64,000 nt of DNA. Origin: Lignipirellula cremea (GTDB taxonomy: Bacteria; Planctomycetota; Planctomycetia; Pirellulales; Pirellulaceae). Below, one piece after another: positions 29,596 to 38,102 of the stretch. The position numbers were made by a program, and so were the translations under genes. Under the pieces are notes generated by a model. The model saw nothing but the letters and a program-made list of their open reading frames with translations. It did no database searches and was not told the DNA's origin. Numbering within the stretch: the stretch's first letter is position 1; each line of letters begins with the position of its first letter. Location of the stretch: the NCBI RefSeq assembly GCF_007751035.1, contig NZ_CP036433.1:2399001-2463000 (forward strand), read 5' to 3'.

Positions 29596-31200
29596 GTGGT
29601 CCCCCTGGGAACCTTGCGCCGTGCCGCCTGTCTGGGACTCGCTGCGATCGTCTGGCTGGTTTGTGCTGCCGGCGTCCACGCGCAGCAGCCGGCGCCAGTC
29701 AAACGTCCGAATGTGCTGCTGATCGTCGCCGACGATATGAATGCCGACTCGCCAGGGTGTTTCGGCGGGACGGTTCCCGGGATCACGCCCCACCTGGATC
29801 GGCTGGCGGCCGAGGGGATGCGGTTTGAGCATGCGCATGTGAACGTCGCCGTATGTACGCCATCCCGTTCGGTGATGCTGACGGGACTCTACCCGCAGCA
29901 TTCGGGTGTAGAGGGTTTTCAGCCGATCCGCGCCGGCACGCCGACGTTGCCTTCGCTGCTCAGCGAAGCTGGCTATTTGTGCGGGACGATTGGCAAACCG
30001 CTGGGGCAGCAGGAGACTTTTCGCTGGTCGGTCGCCTATCGCTGGCAGGGAACGGGGGACGAAGATCTTTGGGGCCGCGATCCGGCCGTTTATCGTCGCT
30101 TCACCAGATCCTTTATCCTGATGGCGCAAACGGCCGGACAGCCGTTCTTCCTGATGGCGAATTCCCACGATCCGCATCGCCCGTTCGCCGCCAGCGAACT
30201 GGAGAAACGGCGACTCGGAAAACCACACTACGAACGCGCAGAACCTTCTCGGATTTACCGCCCCGACGAAGTGACGACGCCGGGCTTTCTGCCCGATCTG
30301 CCAGAGGTGCGTCAGGAGGCGGCCGAGTATGCGACCTCGGTGCGGCGCTGCGATGAGATGGTCGGCGCCGTGCTGGATGAACTGCGCCAGTCAGGTGCGG
30401 AAGCGGACACGATCGTGCTGTTTCTTTCCGACCATGGCATGCCGTTTCCGTTTGCCAAGTCCAACTGCTATCTGCATAGCACCCGGACCCCCTTGATCAT
30501 CCGCTGGCCCGAACGGGTGCAACCAGGCGCTGTCGATCGCACGCATTTGATTTCCACCGTTGATCTGCTGCCGACGATTCTTGAAGGCGTGGGCGTGTCG
30601 CCCGCGACCCTGGGCTCGCAACTGGCCGCCGCCACATCCGACGGTCCGACCCGCTGGCGTCCTGACGGCCGTTCCTTCCTGGCGTTGCTCGAAGGTCGTC
30701 CGCAGTCTGACCGTGATCAGGTTTTCACGCAGTTCAACCACATTCATGCCCGGCGACCGTATCCCATGCGGTGCGTCCTCACGAAGCGACTGGCGTATAT
30801 CTTCAATCCCTGGTCCGATGGCAGCCGGATCTACCAGGCGGCTCCGCTGAGCGGACTCACTTTCCGCGCGATGGCAGAGGCGGCCGAGTCCGACGAATCC
30901 ATTATGCGACGGGTGGAACATCTTCGTCGCCGGTCGGTCGAGGAACTCTACGATCTGACGACCGATCCTGACTGTCGACGGAATCTGATTGAGGAGCACG
31001 ACTATCAAACGCAGACCGACGACATGCGGGCGGCCCTGCGCCGGCAGTTGGTCGAAACGGGCGATCCGGTATTGACGGCGTTTGACCAGCGTGACTCGCG
31101 TGCTGCGCTCGAACGATTTATGCAAGAGTACACGGAGCGCGCAAAACGGGAGATCGAAGCATTGAGCCTTTATGAAAATGCAACCGGCTATCGCTTCTGA
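29596..31200 (+). CDS. exported type I sulfatase
   Basis: 534 residues, GTG start, 3 bases after the preceding sulfatase stop with GAGGAG overlapping that gene's end as ribosome binding site. Signal peptide (AIVWLVCAAGVHAQ), metal block VLLIVADDMN, formylglycine motif CTPSR (Cys 87), and LFLSDHGMPF. It shares only family-level similarity with the upstream sulfatase, so it probably has a different substrate. Translational coupling is likely. Confidence 0.93.
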   Translation: MVPLGTLRRAACLGLAAIVWLVCAAGVHAQQPAPVKRPNVLLIVADDMNADSPGCFGGTVPGITPHLDRLAAEGMRFEHAHVNVAVCTPSRSVMLTGLYPQHSGVEGFQPIRAGTPTLPSLLSEAGYLCGTIGKPLGQQETFRWSVAYRWQGTGDEDLWGRDPAVYRRFTRSFILMAQTAGQPFFLMANSHDPHRPFAASELEKRRLGKPHYERAEPSRIYRPDEVTTPGFLPDLPEVRQEAAEYATSVRRCDEMVGAVLDELRQSGAEADTIVLFLSDHGMPFPFAKSNCYLHSTRTPLIIRWPERVQPGAVDRTHLISTVDLLPTILEGVGVSPATLGSQLAAATSDGPTRWRPDGRSFLALLEGRPQSDRDQVFTQFNHIHARRPYPMRCVLTKRLAYIFNPWSDGSRIYQAAPLSGLTFRAMAEAAESDESIMRRVEHLRRRSVEELYDLTTDPDCRRNLIEEHDYQTQTDDMRAALRRQLVETGDPVLTAFDQRDSRAALERFMQEYTERAKREIEALSLYENATGYRF

Positions 31201-31704
31201 ATCCGACCCGGCTAAACGAATCACCAGTCGGTCGGTGCAGTTTTTCCGGCGTGAAGGGCAGGACAGGCGATCTTTCGTTGCGTGGGAAGGGCTTGCTGCC
31301 TAATAAAGTGGCGCCAGAGAAAACGATTCGACGCCTCTCTTTTCGCCCGACCTCGATACCAGCGTGAGTTGCACTCGGATTGAGGGAAATGGCGCCACAT
31401 TTGCATCAGGACTTCCCTGAAAGTCGGCGCCCCCCGCCACGAGTCCCATGGAGCGTTTCCGGAATGAGGAGGACTACGAGTACGGTTGTCAGCCGGATAT
31501 GCTGTAGGCGTGTCGTTTGAGCGGATGTAATCCCTGCTTTCGTGGTTCAAGATTTTACTTTCGTCGCTTCAGGCCAGGGGTTGGCGATTGTGAAACGACC
31601 AGAAATTCCCGCCTTGAATTACCCGCCTTGAAATTTCATCCTTGGAGAACAGGGGAGCATTCCCGGCGTCCTTGGCGCCGATTGTCGACCCAGAAACGCC
31701 GGTT
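31201..31704. other. intergenic region
   Basis: About 500 bases between the sulfatase and glycosidase genes. The glycosidase frame is open from TTG 31642. I see no other gene, RNA or clear terminator. Confidence 0.4.
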
Positions 31705-34389
31705 ATGCCTGAAACAGAGTTGAATCGTTTGGAGGCGGAGTCTCGACGCGAACCCGGCGCCAACTGGAAACGCTGGGGACCCTATCTGGCCGACAGGCAG
31801 TGGGGAACGGTGCGCGAAGACTACTCGATCGAGGGCGATCCCTGGAATCATTTTACGCATCACGAGTCCCGCTGGCGGGCGTATCGCTGGGGAGAGGACG
31901 GCCTGCTCGGCATTACGGATCGGCAATGCCGGCTGTGTTTTGGACTGGCGATGTGGAACGGCGTCGATCCGATCCTCAAGGAGCGGCTGTTCGGGCTGAG
32001 CGGCCCCGAAGGCAACCACGGCGAGGACGTCAAAGAGGCTTACTACTATCTGGATGCGACGCCTACGCACTCCTATCTCAAAGCGCTCTACAAGTATCCG
32101 CAGGCCGAGTATCCCTATCATGAGCTGCGGGAAGAGAACGCCCGCCGCACGCGCCAGGATCCGGAATTTGAACTGACCAACACCGGCGTGTTTGATGAAG
32201 GACGTTACTTCGACGTTCAAATTGAGTACGCCAAGGCGACGCCTGATGACATTCTGATCCGGATTGTCGTCTCCAATCGCGGCCCTGATCCGGCGGAGTT
32301 CCATCTGCTGCCGACCTGGTGGTTTCGCAATACGTGGTCGTGGGGCAAGATCGACGGCCGCACCAGCGTCAAGCCCAAGCTGGCGAAAGTCGCAGAGCAG
32401 CGCCTGCTGGCAAGCCATGAAACCCTGGGCGATATGCAGATCGACGCCGATTTCGGCCCCGCCCAGCAATCTCCGACCTGGCTGTTTACCGAGAACGAAA
32501 CCAATACCTGGCGAATCGACGATCCGTCCAGTTGCCGGCCCTCGTGCAAAGACGCCTTTCATTTGGCGGTGGTGGACGGCGTGCAAGGGATCCTGAATCC
32601 TCAGCCGGCCGGAACCAAAGCGGCCGCGCACTATCGCTGCACCATCCCGCCAGGCGGCAGCGTGCAGTTCCGCTTGCGCATGGCTTCCACCAAGGCGACC
32701 GTGGCGCAGCCGTTTGGCGAGGATTTTGAAGCCCTTTTCAAGCAGCGGATCGACGAAGCCGACGCCTTTGCAAAGTCGCTGGTGGCGCCGGGACTCAACG
32801 CCGATGAAGAGCGCGTGCTACGGCAAGCGAACGCGGGACTGTTGTGGACCAAGCAGTTCTATCATTACGTGGTGAAGAAATGGCTGGCGGGCGACGGCAA
32901 GCCGAGCAGGCAACCGACCCCCCGGGCCGTGCCGCGCAACGCCGATTGGGGGCATTTGTTCAATCGCGATATCATTTCCATGCCCGATAAGTGGGAGTAC
33001 CCCTGGTACGCCGCCTGGGACTCGGCTTTCCATATGATTCCGCTGGCCAAGGTGGATCCGTTCTTCGCCAAAGAACAGGCTTTGCTCTTTTTGCGGGAAT
33101 GGTACATGCACCCCAACGGGCAGTTGCCGGCCTATGAGTGGAACTACAGCGATGTGAATCCGCCGGTGCACGCCTGGGGCTGCTGGCGGGTCTATCAAAT
33201 GACGGCGCCGCCTGGGGAACGCGATCGCATTTTCCTCGAGCGCGTCTTTCAAAAGCTGCTGTTGAACTTCAACTGGTGGGTGAATCGGAAGGATATCCGC
33301 GGCAAGCACGTTTTCGCCGGGGGCTTTTTAGGGCTCGACAATATCGGCATTTTTGATCGTTCCAAGCCGCTGCCGACGGGCGGACATCTGGAACAGGCCG
33401 ACGGCACCGCCTGGATGGCCTACTACTGCTCCAGCATGTTGTCGATCGCATTTGAGCTGGCCGACGGCAACCCGGCTTATGAGGACATGGCGTCCAAGTT
33501 CTTTGAGCATTACGTGTCGATCGCCGAGGCGATGAACTCCCTGGACGGCACCGGACTGTGGGATGAAACGGACGGATTCTACTATGACCATTTGCATCTG
33601 CACGGAGAAAGCCTGCCGCTGAGAATCCGGTCGATTGTCGGCCTGATTCCGCTCCTGACGGTCGACGTGATCGACGACCGGGTCATTGAAAAGTTGCCCG
33701 GATTCCGCAAGCGGATGGAATGGTTCCTCAACGACCGGCCCGACCTGGCCGATTTTATGACTTGCATGGAACATCGCGCGGGGCAGGAAGGCGCCCCGGG
33801 GCTGCGTTTGCTGGCGATTCCAACGCGTGACCGGCTATCGCGACTGTTGCGATACCTGCTGGATGAAGACGAGTTCCTTTCGCCGTTTGGCATTCGCTCC
33901 CTTTCCAGGCATCATGAGGAACACCCGTTTGAGTACGAACTGCATGGGGAGAAACTGCGCGTGCAGTATCTCCCGGCCGAGTCGGATAGCGGGCTGTTCG
34001 GCGGCAACTCTAACTGGCGCGGTCCCATCTGGTTCCCGCTCAACTACCTGCTGATCGAAGCGCTGGAACGCTACCATCAATTCTATGGCGACGCGTTGCG
34101 GGTCGAATGCCCGACCGGTTCCGGCTGTTTTATGAACCTGCTGGAAGTCGCCGACGAGATCCGGAAACGCCTGGCGAAGTTGTTCCTGGCCGACTCCACC
34201 GGCGATCGTCCTTGCTATGCCCGCGGCGAAGAAATGCTCAACGATCCGCACTGGCGCGACCTGGTCCTGTTCTATGAATACTTCCACGCCGAAACAGGCC
34301 GCGGCCTGGGCGCCAGTCATCAAACCGGCTGGACCGCCCTCATCGCCCCCATCCTGGCGACTCTGGCCAGTCGCCGCGTGGAGACATAG
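31705..34389 (+). CDS. MGH1/GH63-like glycoside hydrolase
   Basis: 894 residues from ATG 31705 (the frame extends to TTG 31642). No signal peptide, so cytoplasmic. The N-terminal 350 residues are beta-rich (WNHFTHHESRWRAYRWGEDG). The C-terminal half is an (alpha/alpha)6 barrel: WYAAWDSAFHMIPLA carries the likely catalytic Asp, and LFGGNSNWRGPIWFPLNYLL is a conserved block of GH63/mannosylglycerate-hydrolase-type enzymes. The substrate is probably a glucosyl or mannosyl compound such as mannosylglycerate, but this is inferred from family. It is the last clearly chromosomal metabolic gene before the element. Confidence 0.85.
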   Translation: MPETELNRLEAESRREPGANWKRWGPYLADRQWGTVREDYSIEGDPWNHFTHHESRWRAYRWGEDGLLGITDRQCRLCFGLAMWNGVDPILKERLFGLSGPEGNHGEDVKEAYYYLDATPTHSYLKALYKYPQAEYPYHELREENARRTRQDPEFELTNTGVFDEGRYFDVQIEYAKATPDDILIRIVVSNRGPDPAEFHLLPTWWFRNTWSWGKIDGRTSVKPKLAKVAEQRLLASHETLGDMQIDADFGPAQQSPTWLFTENETNTWRIDDPSSCRPSCKDAFHLAVVDGVQGILNPQPAGTKAAAHYRCTIPPGGSVQFRLRMASTKATVAQPFGEDFEALFKQRIDEADAFAKSLVAPGLNADEERVLRQANAGLLWTKQFYHYVVKKWLAGDGKPSRQPTPRAVPRNADWGHLFNRDIISMPDKWEYPWYAAWDSAFHMIPLAKVDPFFAKEQALLFLREWYMHPNGQLPAYEWNYSDVNPPVHAWGCWRVYQMTAPPGERDRIFLERVFQKLLLNFNWWVNRKDIRGKHVFAGGFLGLDNIGIFDRSKPLPTGGHLEQADGTAWMAYYCSSMLSIAFELADGNPAYEDMASKFFEHYVSIAEAMNSLDGTGLWDETDGFYYDHLHLHGESLPLRIRSIVGLIPLLTVDVIDDRVIEKLPGFRKRMEWFLNDRPDLADFMTCMEHRAGQEGAPGLRLLAIPTRDRLSRLLRYLLDEDEFLSPFGIRSLSRHHEEHPFEYELHGEKLRVQYLPAESDSGLFGGNSNWRGPIWFPLNYLLIEALERYHQFYGDALRVECPTGSGCFMNLLEVADEIRKRLAKLFLADSTGDRPCYARGEEMLNDPHWRDLVLFYEYFHAETGRGLGASHQTGWTALIAPILATLASRRVET

Positions 34390-34411
34390 CCCGCACCGTT
34401 GCCGCGACCAA

Positions 34412-34888
34412 CTACTCCGCGAGTCCCGCACTCGCTACCACCTGAACGCGGATTTTGCAACGTGGCATTGTCCTTTTTAGTTTTGCGACACCTTTTTCGG
34501 TTACGCGCGTGTTCCTCAAATCCAACTCTAACAAGCGCCAGCCAGCGAAGAGTTTTAGTCCCTCATCCGTGACGGATGTTCCATCGAGGTACACATAACT
34601 GTGGGGTTCAACGTTGCAAACATGAACAAGATCCGCGTCGGTAGCGGCCGTGTCGGATAGGCTAACATACTCACACGCGGTAATTCCGAAGGCCGATTCG
34701 TAACCGACCGAGCCGCCCAATCGCTCGATTGCCTCAACAGAGAGTTGAGGCACAATGCAACCACGATAAACAACGAAAGAAAGGGCGAACACCACACTCA
34801 GTGCGGGCAATCTCCACAAAAAGATCCGAATCGCACTTGAGGCAGTCCCATTCAGGTCGGGCGACTGCTTATCGTTTGTTCCCTGCAT
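34412..34888 (-). CDS. membrane-anchored leucine-rich-repeat-like protein
   Basis: 158 residues from ATG 34888 (GGGTGG upstream). One transmembrane helix (LPALSVVFALSFVVY) is followed by two or three short LRR-like units (YVYLDGTSVTDEGLKLF, LLELDLRNTRVTEKG), the pattern of small planctomycete LRR proteins. Function unknown. It lies next to the element's edge and ends 22 bases from the convergent glycosidase. Confidence 0.65.
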   Translation of the reverse strand: MQGTNDKQSPDLNGTASSAIRIFLWRLPALSVVFALSFVVYRGCIVPQLSVEAIERLGGSVGYESAFGITACEYVSLSDTAATDADLVHVCNVEPHSYVYLDGTSVTDEGLKLFAGWRLLELDLRNTRVTEKGVAKLKRTMPRCKIRVQVVASAGLAE

Positions 34889-34960
34889 GCAGTCCACCCT
34901 GGTAAAACGCGACCTTTTTGGTGACAAACACCCATCAAATTTTACGCGTCACGCTAGCAC

Positions 34961-34997
34961 AAAAAAAGCCGTAAACCCTTGCGGATTCACGGCTTTT
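34961..34997 (-). terminator. Rho-independent terminator following the tRNA fragment
   Basis: AAAAGCCGT (34964-34972) pairs with ACGGCTTTT (34989-34997), with further pairing inside; on the minus strand the stem is followed by a run of seven T. It lies right after the 3' end of the tRNA fragment, the place of a native tRNA terminator. Confidence 0.7.
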
Positions 34998-35001
34998 GTA
35001 G

Positions 35002-35043
35002 TCGGGCCGAGAGGATTCGAACCTCCGACCTTTTGCCCCCCAG
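35002..35043 (-). other. 3' fragment of a tRNA-Pro(GGG) gene = attachment site of the element
   Basis: On the minus strand this reads from the anticodon loop (CT-GGG-GG) through the 3' anticodon stem, the variable loop AGGTC, a T arm (GGAGG-TTCGAAT-CCTCT) and the acceptor strand CGGCCCG with discriminator A; CCA is not encoded. Upstream of the anticodon loop (35044 on) the sequence no longer resembles a tRNA: the 5' half is missing. A tRNA 3' half next to a tyrosine-recombinase-type integrase is the classical footprint of an integrated element. Because the natural terminator is on this side, the intact tRNA should stand at the other end of the element. Confidence 0.75.
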
Positions 35044-35086
35044 TCACTCCGAATACCCTGTTTTTACGACGTTTTTTGATATTTCT

Positions 35087-35139
35087 GTACCCCTTTTGCT
35101 CTTGCAATCCGTGGGGAAGGGGTACAATTGAAGGGGTAC
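35087..35139. repeat. AAGGGGTAC repeats, putative integrase arm-type sites
   Basis: AAGGGGTAC occurs twice in direct orientation (35117-35125 and 35131-35139, start-to-start 14 bases) and once inverted (35087-35095, GTACCCCTT). They lie between the att core and the integrase gene, where lambda-type integrases or excisionases bind arm sites. The inverted pair could also form a hairpin. Confidence 0.45.
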
Positions 35140-35272
35140 GGGATTCTTGGTGCGGACCGTTTGACGGGTCGAATTGAGGGGCAAACCTCGCTCAAAAAAT
35201 CTTGCCTCTCGTACGTCTTTTCCGCTGCAACCCGTTCATTTTGAAGCCCTTCTTCTAGGCGGGGATGCTCGG

Positions 35273-36805
35273 ATGAACTACGCCGAACGCTGCAAAGTAA
35301 ATGGGGTCAAGCTCGAATTGACCGCCCACAAAGCTCGCAGTATCTGGAAGAAAAAGCACAAGGGAAAGGTTTACTACTTTCACCAGCCGCTCACGAAGTC
35401 CGGGTATGAAGCCGCAGTTCTTGAATGGTTGCAGGTTCGAGCGAAACTTGACGCTGAGCGGCCTAACGCTGACGTTTGGCAGGAACATCAAGAAATGTTC
35501 AGACGGATCGCAGAATACTGGGAGAAGTTCGGACTACCATCCAATGAACGGAAATTGGCGAAGCAAGTCGCTGAGTTTGTGGACTTTCTTGAGATCGGGT
35601 TGACTCTTCCCGAACTCGAACTTCCGATCCCCTACGACTACCCAACGGAATTTGAAGACGAATTCGTTGAATTTGACGGACTCGGCGGGGGGCATCTGCT
35701 CTTCGGAGATCACGGTTATTGGCTCCCCGATAAGTGGACCGACCGCATCGACCGGTTGAAACAAAAACAGTACCTCAAAGCCCCCCAGACCATTGAGCAC
35801 TGGTTGCAGGCCTATAAGACTCGGATCGACAAACGAACCGGAAAACATATTGAACCGACCACGGCGAGGGATCGCCACGCCAAGCTGGTGCCGTTCGAAA
35901 ATTACGCCGATTTGGGTGCTCTAATTGCCACGGTTGACGAGTCGTTCGTTGAAGATTTCGAATCACATCTGGACGAATCGAAGAATCGCATCAATGGCAA
36001 TCCGCTTGGCAAAACCAGTAAAGAAGGCTATTTCAAGGCGTTCGCCATGTTCGCTCGATGGGCCGCTGGGCAGAAGGATTGCGAATTCCAACAGCCGGCC
36101 AACCTATCGACAAACGAACGTCGGTTCAGAGAGCCGGACGGTCATGGGCGAAAGCGAGAAAAAGCGAAAGCCGAACTGTGGTCGCCCCTTGAAATAGATA
36201 CAGCGATGACGAAGTGCCCTGACAGAGTCAAACTGTATATTCTGCTTTGCCTGAATTGCGGATTCCGTCACATCGATCTCGCTCATCTTCGCCATGGCGA
36301 TATCCGCATCGAAGAGAAACGCATCGTAATTCAACGCAAGAAATTGAATCAGGAAATGACGGCACCCGCAGTAAGCTATTTGCTTTGGGATCGCACCGTT
36401 GAATTGCTTGAAGAGCAACGAGCCGATCACCCACTTCTTGCACTCGTGAACCGAGACGGCAACCAGATTACACCAAGCAATCTTTCAAGCTGGTGGAGGC
36501 GGTATCGCTGCAACTTTGGTTTGGCGGGCAAGAAGCTAGCATCGCTACGAAAAACCGGCAGCACGATTGTGTCTCAGTTCGATAGGGGCTTGGATACCGT
36601 TTATCTCGGCGAATGCTTATCGAACACAGCCAAAATCCACTACAGTTTCGATGACGGTGAACCATGCGACCAACTGGATAAGGCCATTCAAGAGTTAGGC
36701 TCACGTTTTGGATTTTGCGAGCCGCCAGCGAAAACGGTCACATTAACCAGCGAAGTGATGGAGAAACTGAAACTAGCTGGCATCGACGTTGCGGAGTTGG
36801 GCTAA
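35273..36805 (+). CDS. tyrosine-recombinase-like integrase of the element
   Basis: 510 residues from ATG 35273 (GGCGGGG upstream; the frame is open to TTG 35174). The N-terminal 190 residues are element-specific; residues 190-320 resemble a SAM-like core-binding domain. The catalytic domain shows Arg I in CGFRHIDLAHLRHGDI, a likely Lys in the beta hairpin (VIQRKKLN), Arg II in LASLRKTGS, and a terminal Tyr in AKIHYSF. The usual His positions around Arg II and in the LGH motif are altered (LGECLSNTAKIHY). It points into the element from the tRNA fragment, as expected for the integration enzyme. Confidence 0.8.
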   Translation: MNYAERCKVNGVKLELTAHKARSIWKKKHKGKVYYFHQPLTKSGYEAAVLEWLQVRAKLDAERPNADVWQEHQEMFRRIAEYWEKFGLPSNERKLAKQVAEFVDFLEIGLTLPELELPIPYDYPTEFEDEFVEFDGLGGGHLLFGDHGYWLPDKWTDRIDRLKQKQYLKAPQTIEHWLQAYKTRIDKRTGKHIEPTTARDRHAKLVPFENYADLGALIATVDESFVEDFESHLDESKNRINGNPLGKTSKEGYFKAFAMFARWAAGQKDCEFQQPANLSTNERRFREPDGHGRKREKAKAELWSPLEIDTAMTKCPDRVKLYILLCLNCGFRHIDLAHLRHGDIRIEEKRIVIQRKKLNQEMTAPAVSYLLWDRTVELLEEQRADHPLLALVNRDGNQITPSNLSSWWRRYRCNFGLAGKKLASLRKTGSTIVSQFDRGLDTVYLGECLSNTAKIHYSFDDGEPCDQLDKAIQELGSRFGFCEPPAKTVTLTSEVMEKLKLAGIDVAELG

Positions 36806-37005
36806 AACGCTGCCATCGCAGTTTGTCGCAGTTGCCCATTCGGTGGTGCCTGGGTTGGTCGAGCCCGATCCAATGGCGACGAGTTTACCATGGAGTTTGG
36901 GCCGGGTTTCGGACGCCGTGATAACGACAGCGAAACTCGACCTTCCCTCCATCGAAAGCGTCTTCCCACTTCACTGACAAATCAGGCAGCAAGTCGGAGT
37001 CGTCG
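36806..37005 (-). pseudogene. remnant of a Ser/Thr kinase-LamG gene (internal deletion)
   Basis: Translating the minus strand gives two pieces similar to the intact kinase 39789-41480. Near 36951-36979 VKWEDAFDGGK matches its N-terminal VRWEDAWEQGED. At about 36860-36940 ITASETRPKLHGKLVAIG matches its LamG-domain segment FTASETRLYLNGKLVATG. The kinase domain and transmembrane helix between them (more than 1.2 kb) are missing. It lies just after the sigma factor remnant in the same order as the intact pair. Confidence 0.7.
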
Positions 37006-37589
37006 CTATTCAAGGTCGTCACCTGCTTCGAAATTTTTTAGCAGGAGTCGGGCTGAGACCAAACGTCGCTTAGGCGTGGCGAGCGAGGTGCCGAAAACAC
37101 GAGCAGCGGCGGCCTGTGTCAGACCGTCGTACCCAAGAGCGAAAAAACACTTGTTCCGCCTCAACCGGTTGATCGAAGCTTTCATGGAACTCCGCCCAAG
37201 CTGCGAGGGATTCCGGATCGAAGTGGTTGTCGGCTTGTTCATCAGCCGCTTTTCCGCCGTCCGTGTCGTGCTCGGTGCCGATGCCCCACGGTCCGTCGTA
37301 ACTCCGGCCAAGATCAATCAGTTCACGACCGATGTTTGTGGCTGCGAGTCCGTAGAACTTTCGGACGGATTCCGGTCTGACCGTCGCCAAGCCTCGATGC
37401 AGCCGCATCAAGCTCTGTTGAAGAACATCATCTGTGTCGGACCAACGTCCAACGCCGGGGTGCTTTTGCAGCATTCTTCGAGCCGTCGTCCATAGCCGAT
37501 CACAGCAATGCTGGATGAACCCGCCGTGACTCCGGGCAATCTTCACTAAGCCGCTTCAATTGGTTTTGACAATCGGTCGTGTGCCCCAA
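37006..37589 (-). pseudogene. frameshifted ECF sigma factor
   Basis: Three frames together reproduce the intact sigma factor 41477-42055. [20 protein letters not shown] (from TTG 37589) matches its N-terminus. [18 protein letters not shown] and [19 protein letters not shown] match region 2. [17 protein letters not shown] and [13 protein letters not shown] match region 4. Frame changes lie near 37530 and at the run of six A (37142-37147, T6 on the coding strand). Two lesions argue for real decay rather than programmed frameshifting or a sequencing error. Confidence 0.75.
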
Positions 37590-37823
37590 CCCCGCTCCTG
37601 ACGACGGTTGCATTTGGCAAATCGTGCTGAAGGGGTGTATTTGGGCCGCCTCTTTTCACTGATGCGGGTGCCGAGCGGCAAGCAGCTCACGAGGGACTGG
37701 GAAATGTGAACTTTGTGTGAAGGCTGAGCTACATGGGATTCGGCACTCGCTTAATCTGTCATAGCGGTCATCGTCGGGGTGACCGAGAAGAAATGGTGTT
37801 AAAAAACAAAGGGAGAACGCTGG

Positions 37824-38015
37824 ATGTCTATTCCGATGGCCGTTCTGGAAATGGCCCCTGTCGAAGTGTCAAGCGAGCGGAAGACCGACCCGCAGACCTG
37901 GTTGTGGAAACCAAAAGTGCACGACTGGGACCGCCTGACCGACGCCGTGAAGGCAAGCAACAATACGACGAGGAATACCTTCTCGTCCCAACTCGATCAC
38001 GGCGAGAGTAAGTGA
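37824..38015 (+). CDS. candidate graspetide (RiPP) precursor peptide
   Basis: A 63-residue peptide, ATG 37824 with a good GGGAGA ribosome binding site 8 bases before it. It begins MSIPMAVLEMAPVEV and contains TWLWKPKVHDWDRL in the middle; the C-terminal part is rich in Thr/Ser (NNTTRNTFSS) followed by Asp and Glu (QLDHGES), the side chains that ATP-grasp ligases join into ester or amide macrocycles in graspetides. It is 87 bases before the ATP-grasp gene on the same strand. Assignment rests on size, position and composition; I recognise no precursor family. An overlapping frame (37733-38011) is an alternative but has no ribosome binding site. Confidence 0.5.
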   Translation: MSIPMAVLEMAPVEVSSERKTDPQTWLWKPKVHDWDRLTDAVKASNNTTRNTFSSQLDHGESK

Positions 38016-38102
38016 TCGGAGAATTCGTTCTGAATGTCGGAAACTCTTAGGTCGGCCAAGTCGTCCGGCCTGGGGGCTTACTTTTAGTGAGGCACTTCGC
38101 CG

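Noticed and set aside
37142-37147. Programmed frameshift at the run of six A/T in the sigma factor copy
   Set aside because: A second frame break near 37530 and the deleted kinase partner show general decay, so a programmed event is unlikely.
36890-37495. 201-residue plus-strand frame over the sigma factor remnant
   Set aside because: The minus strand shows clear similarity to an ECF sigma factor and kinase pieces; this frame has no similarity of its own.
37733-38011. 92-residue frame overlapping the candidate precursor
   Set aside because: Arg-rich composition typical of an out-of-frame reading and no ribosome binding site, while the 37824 frame has one.
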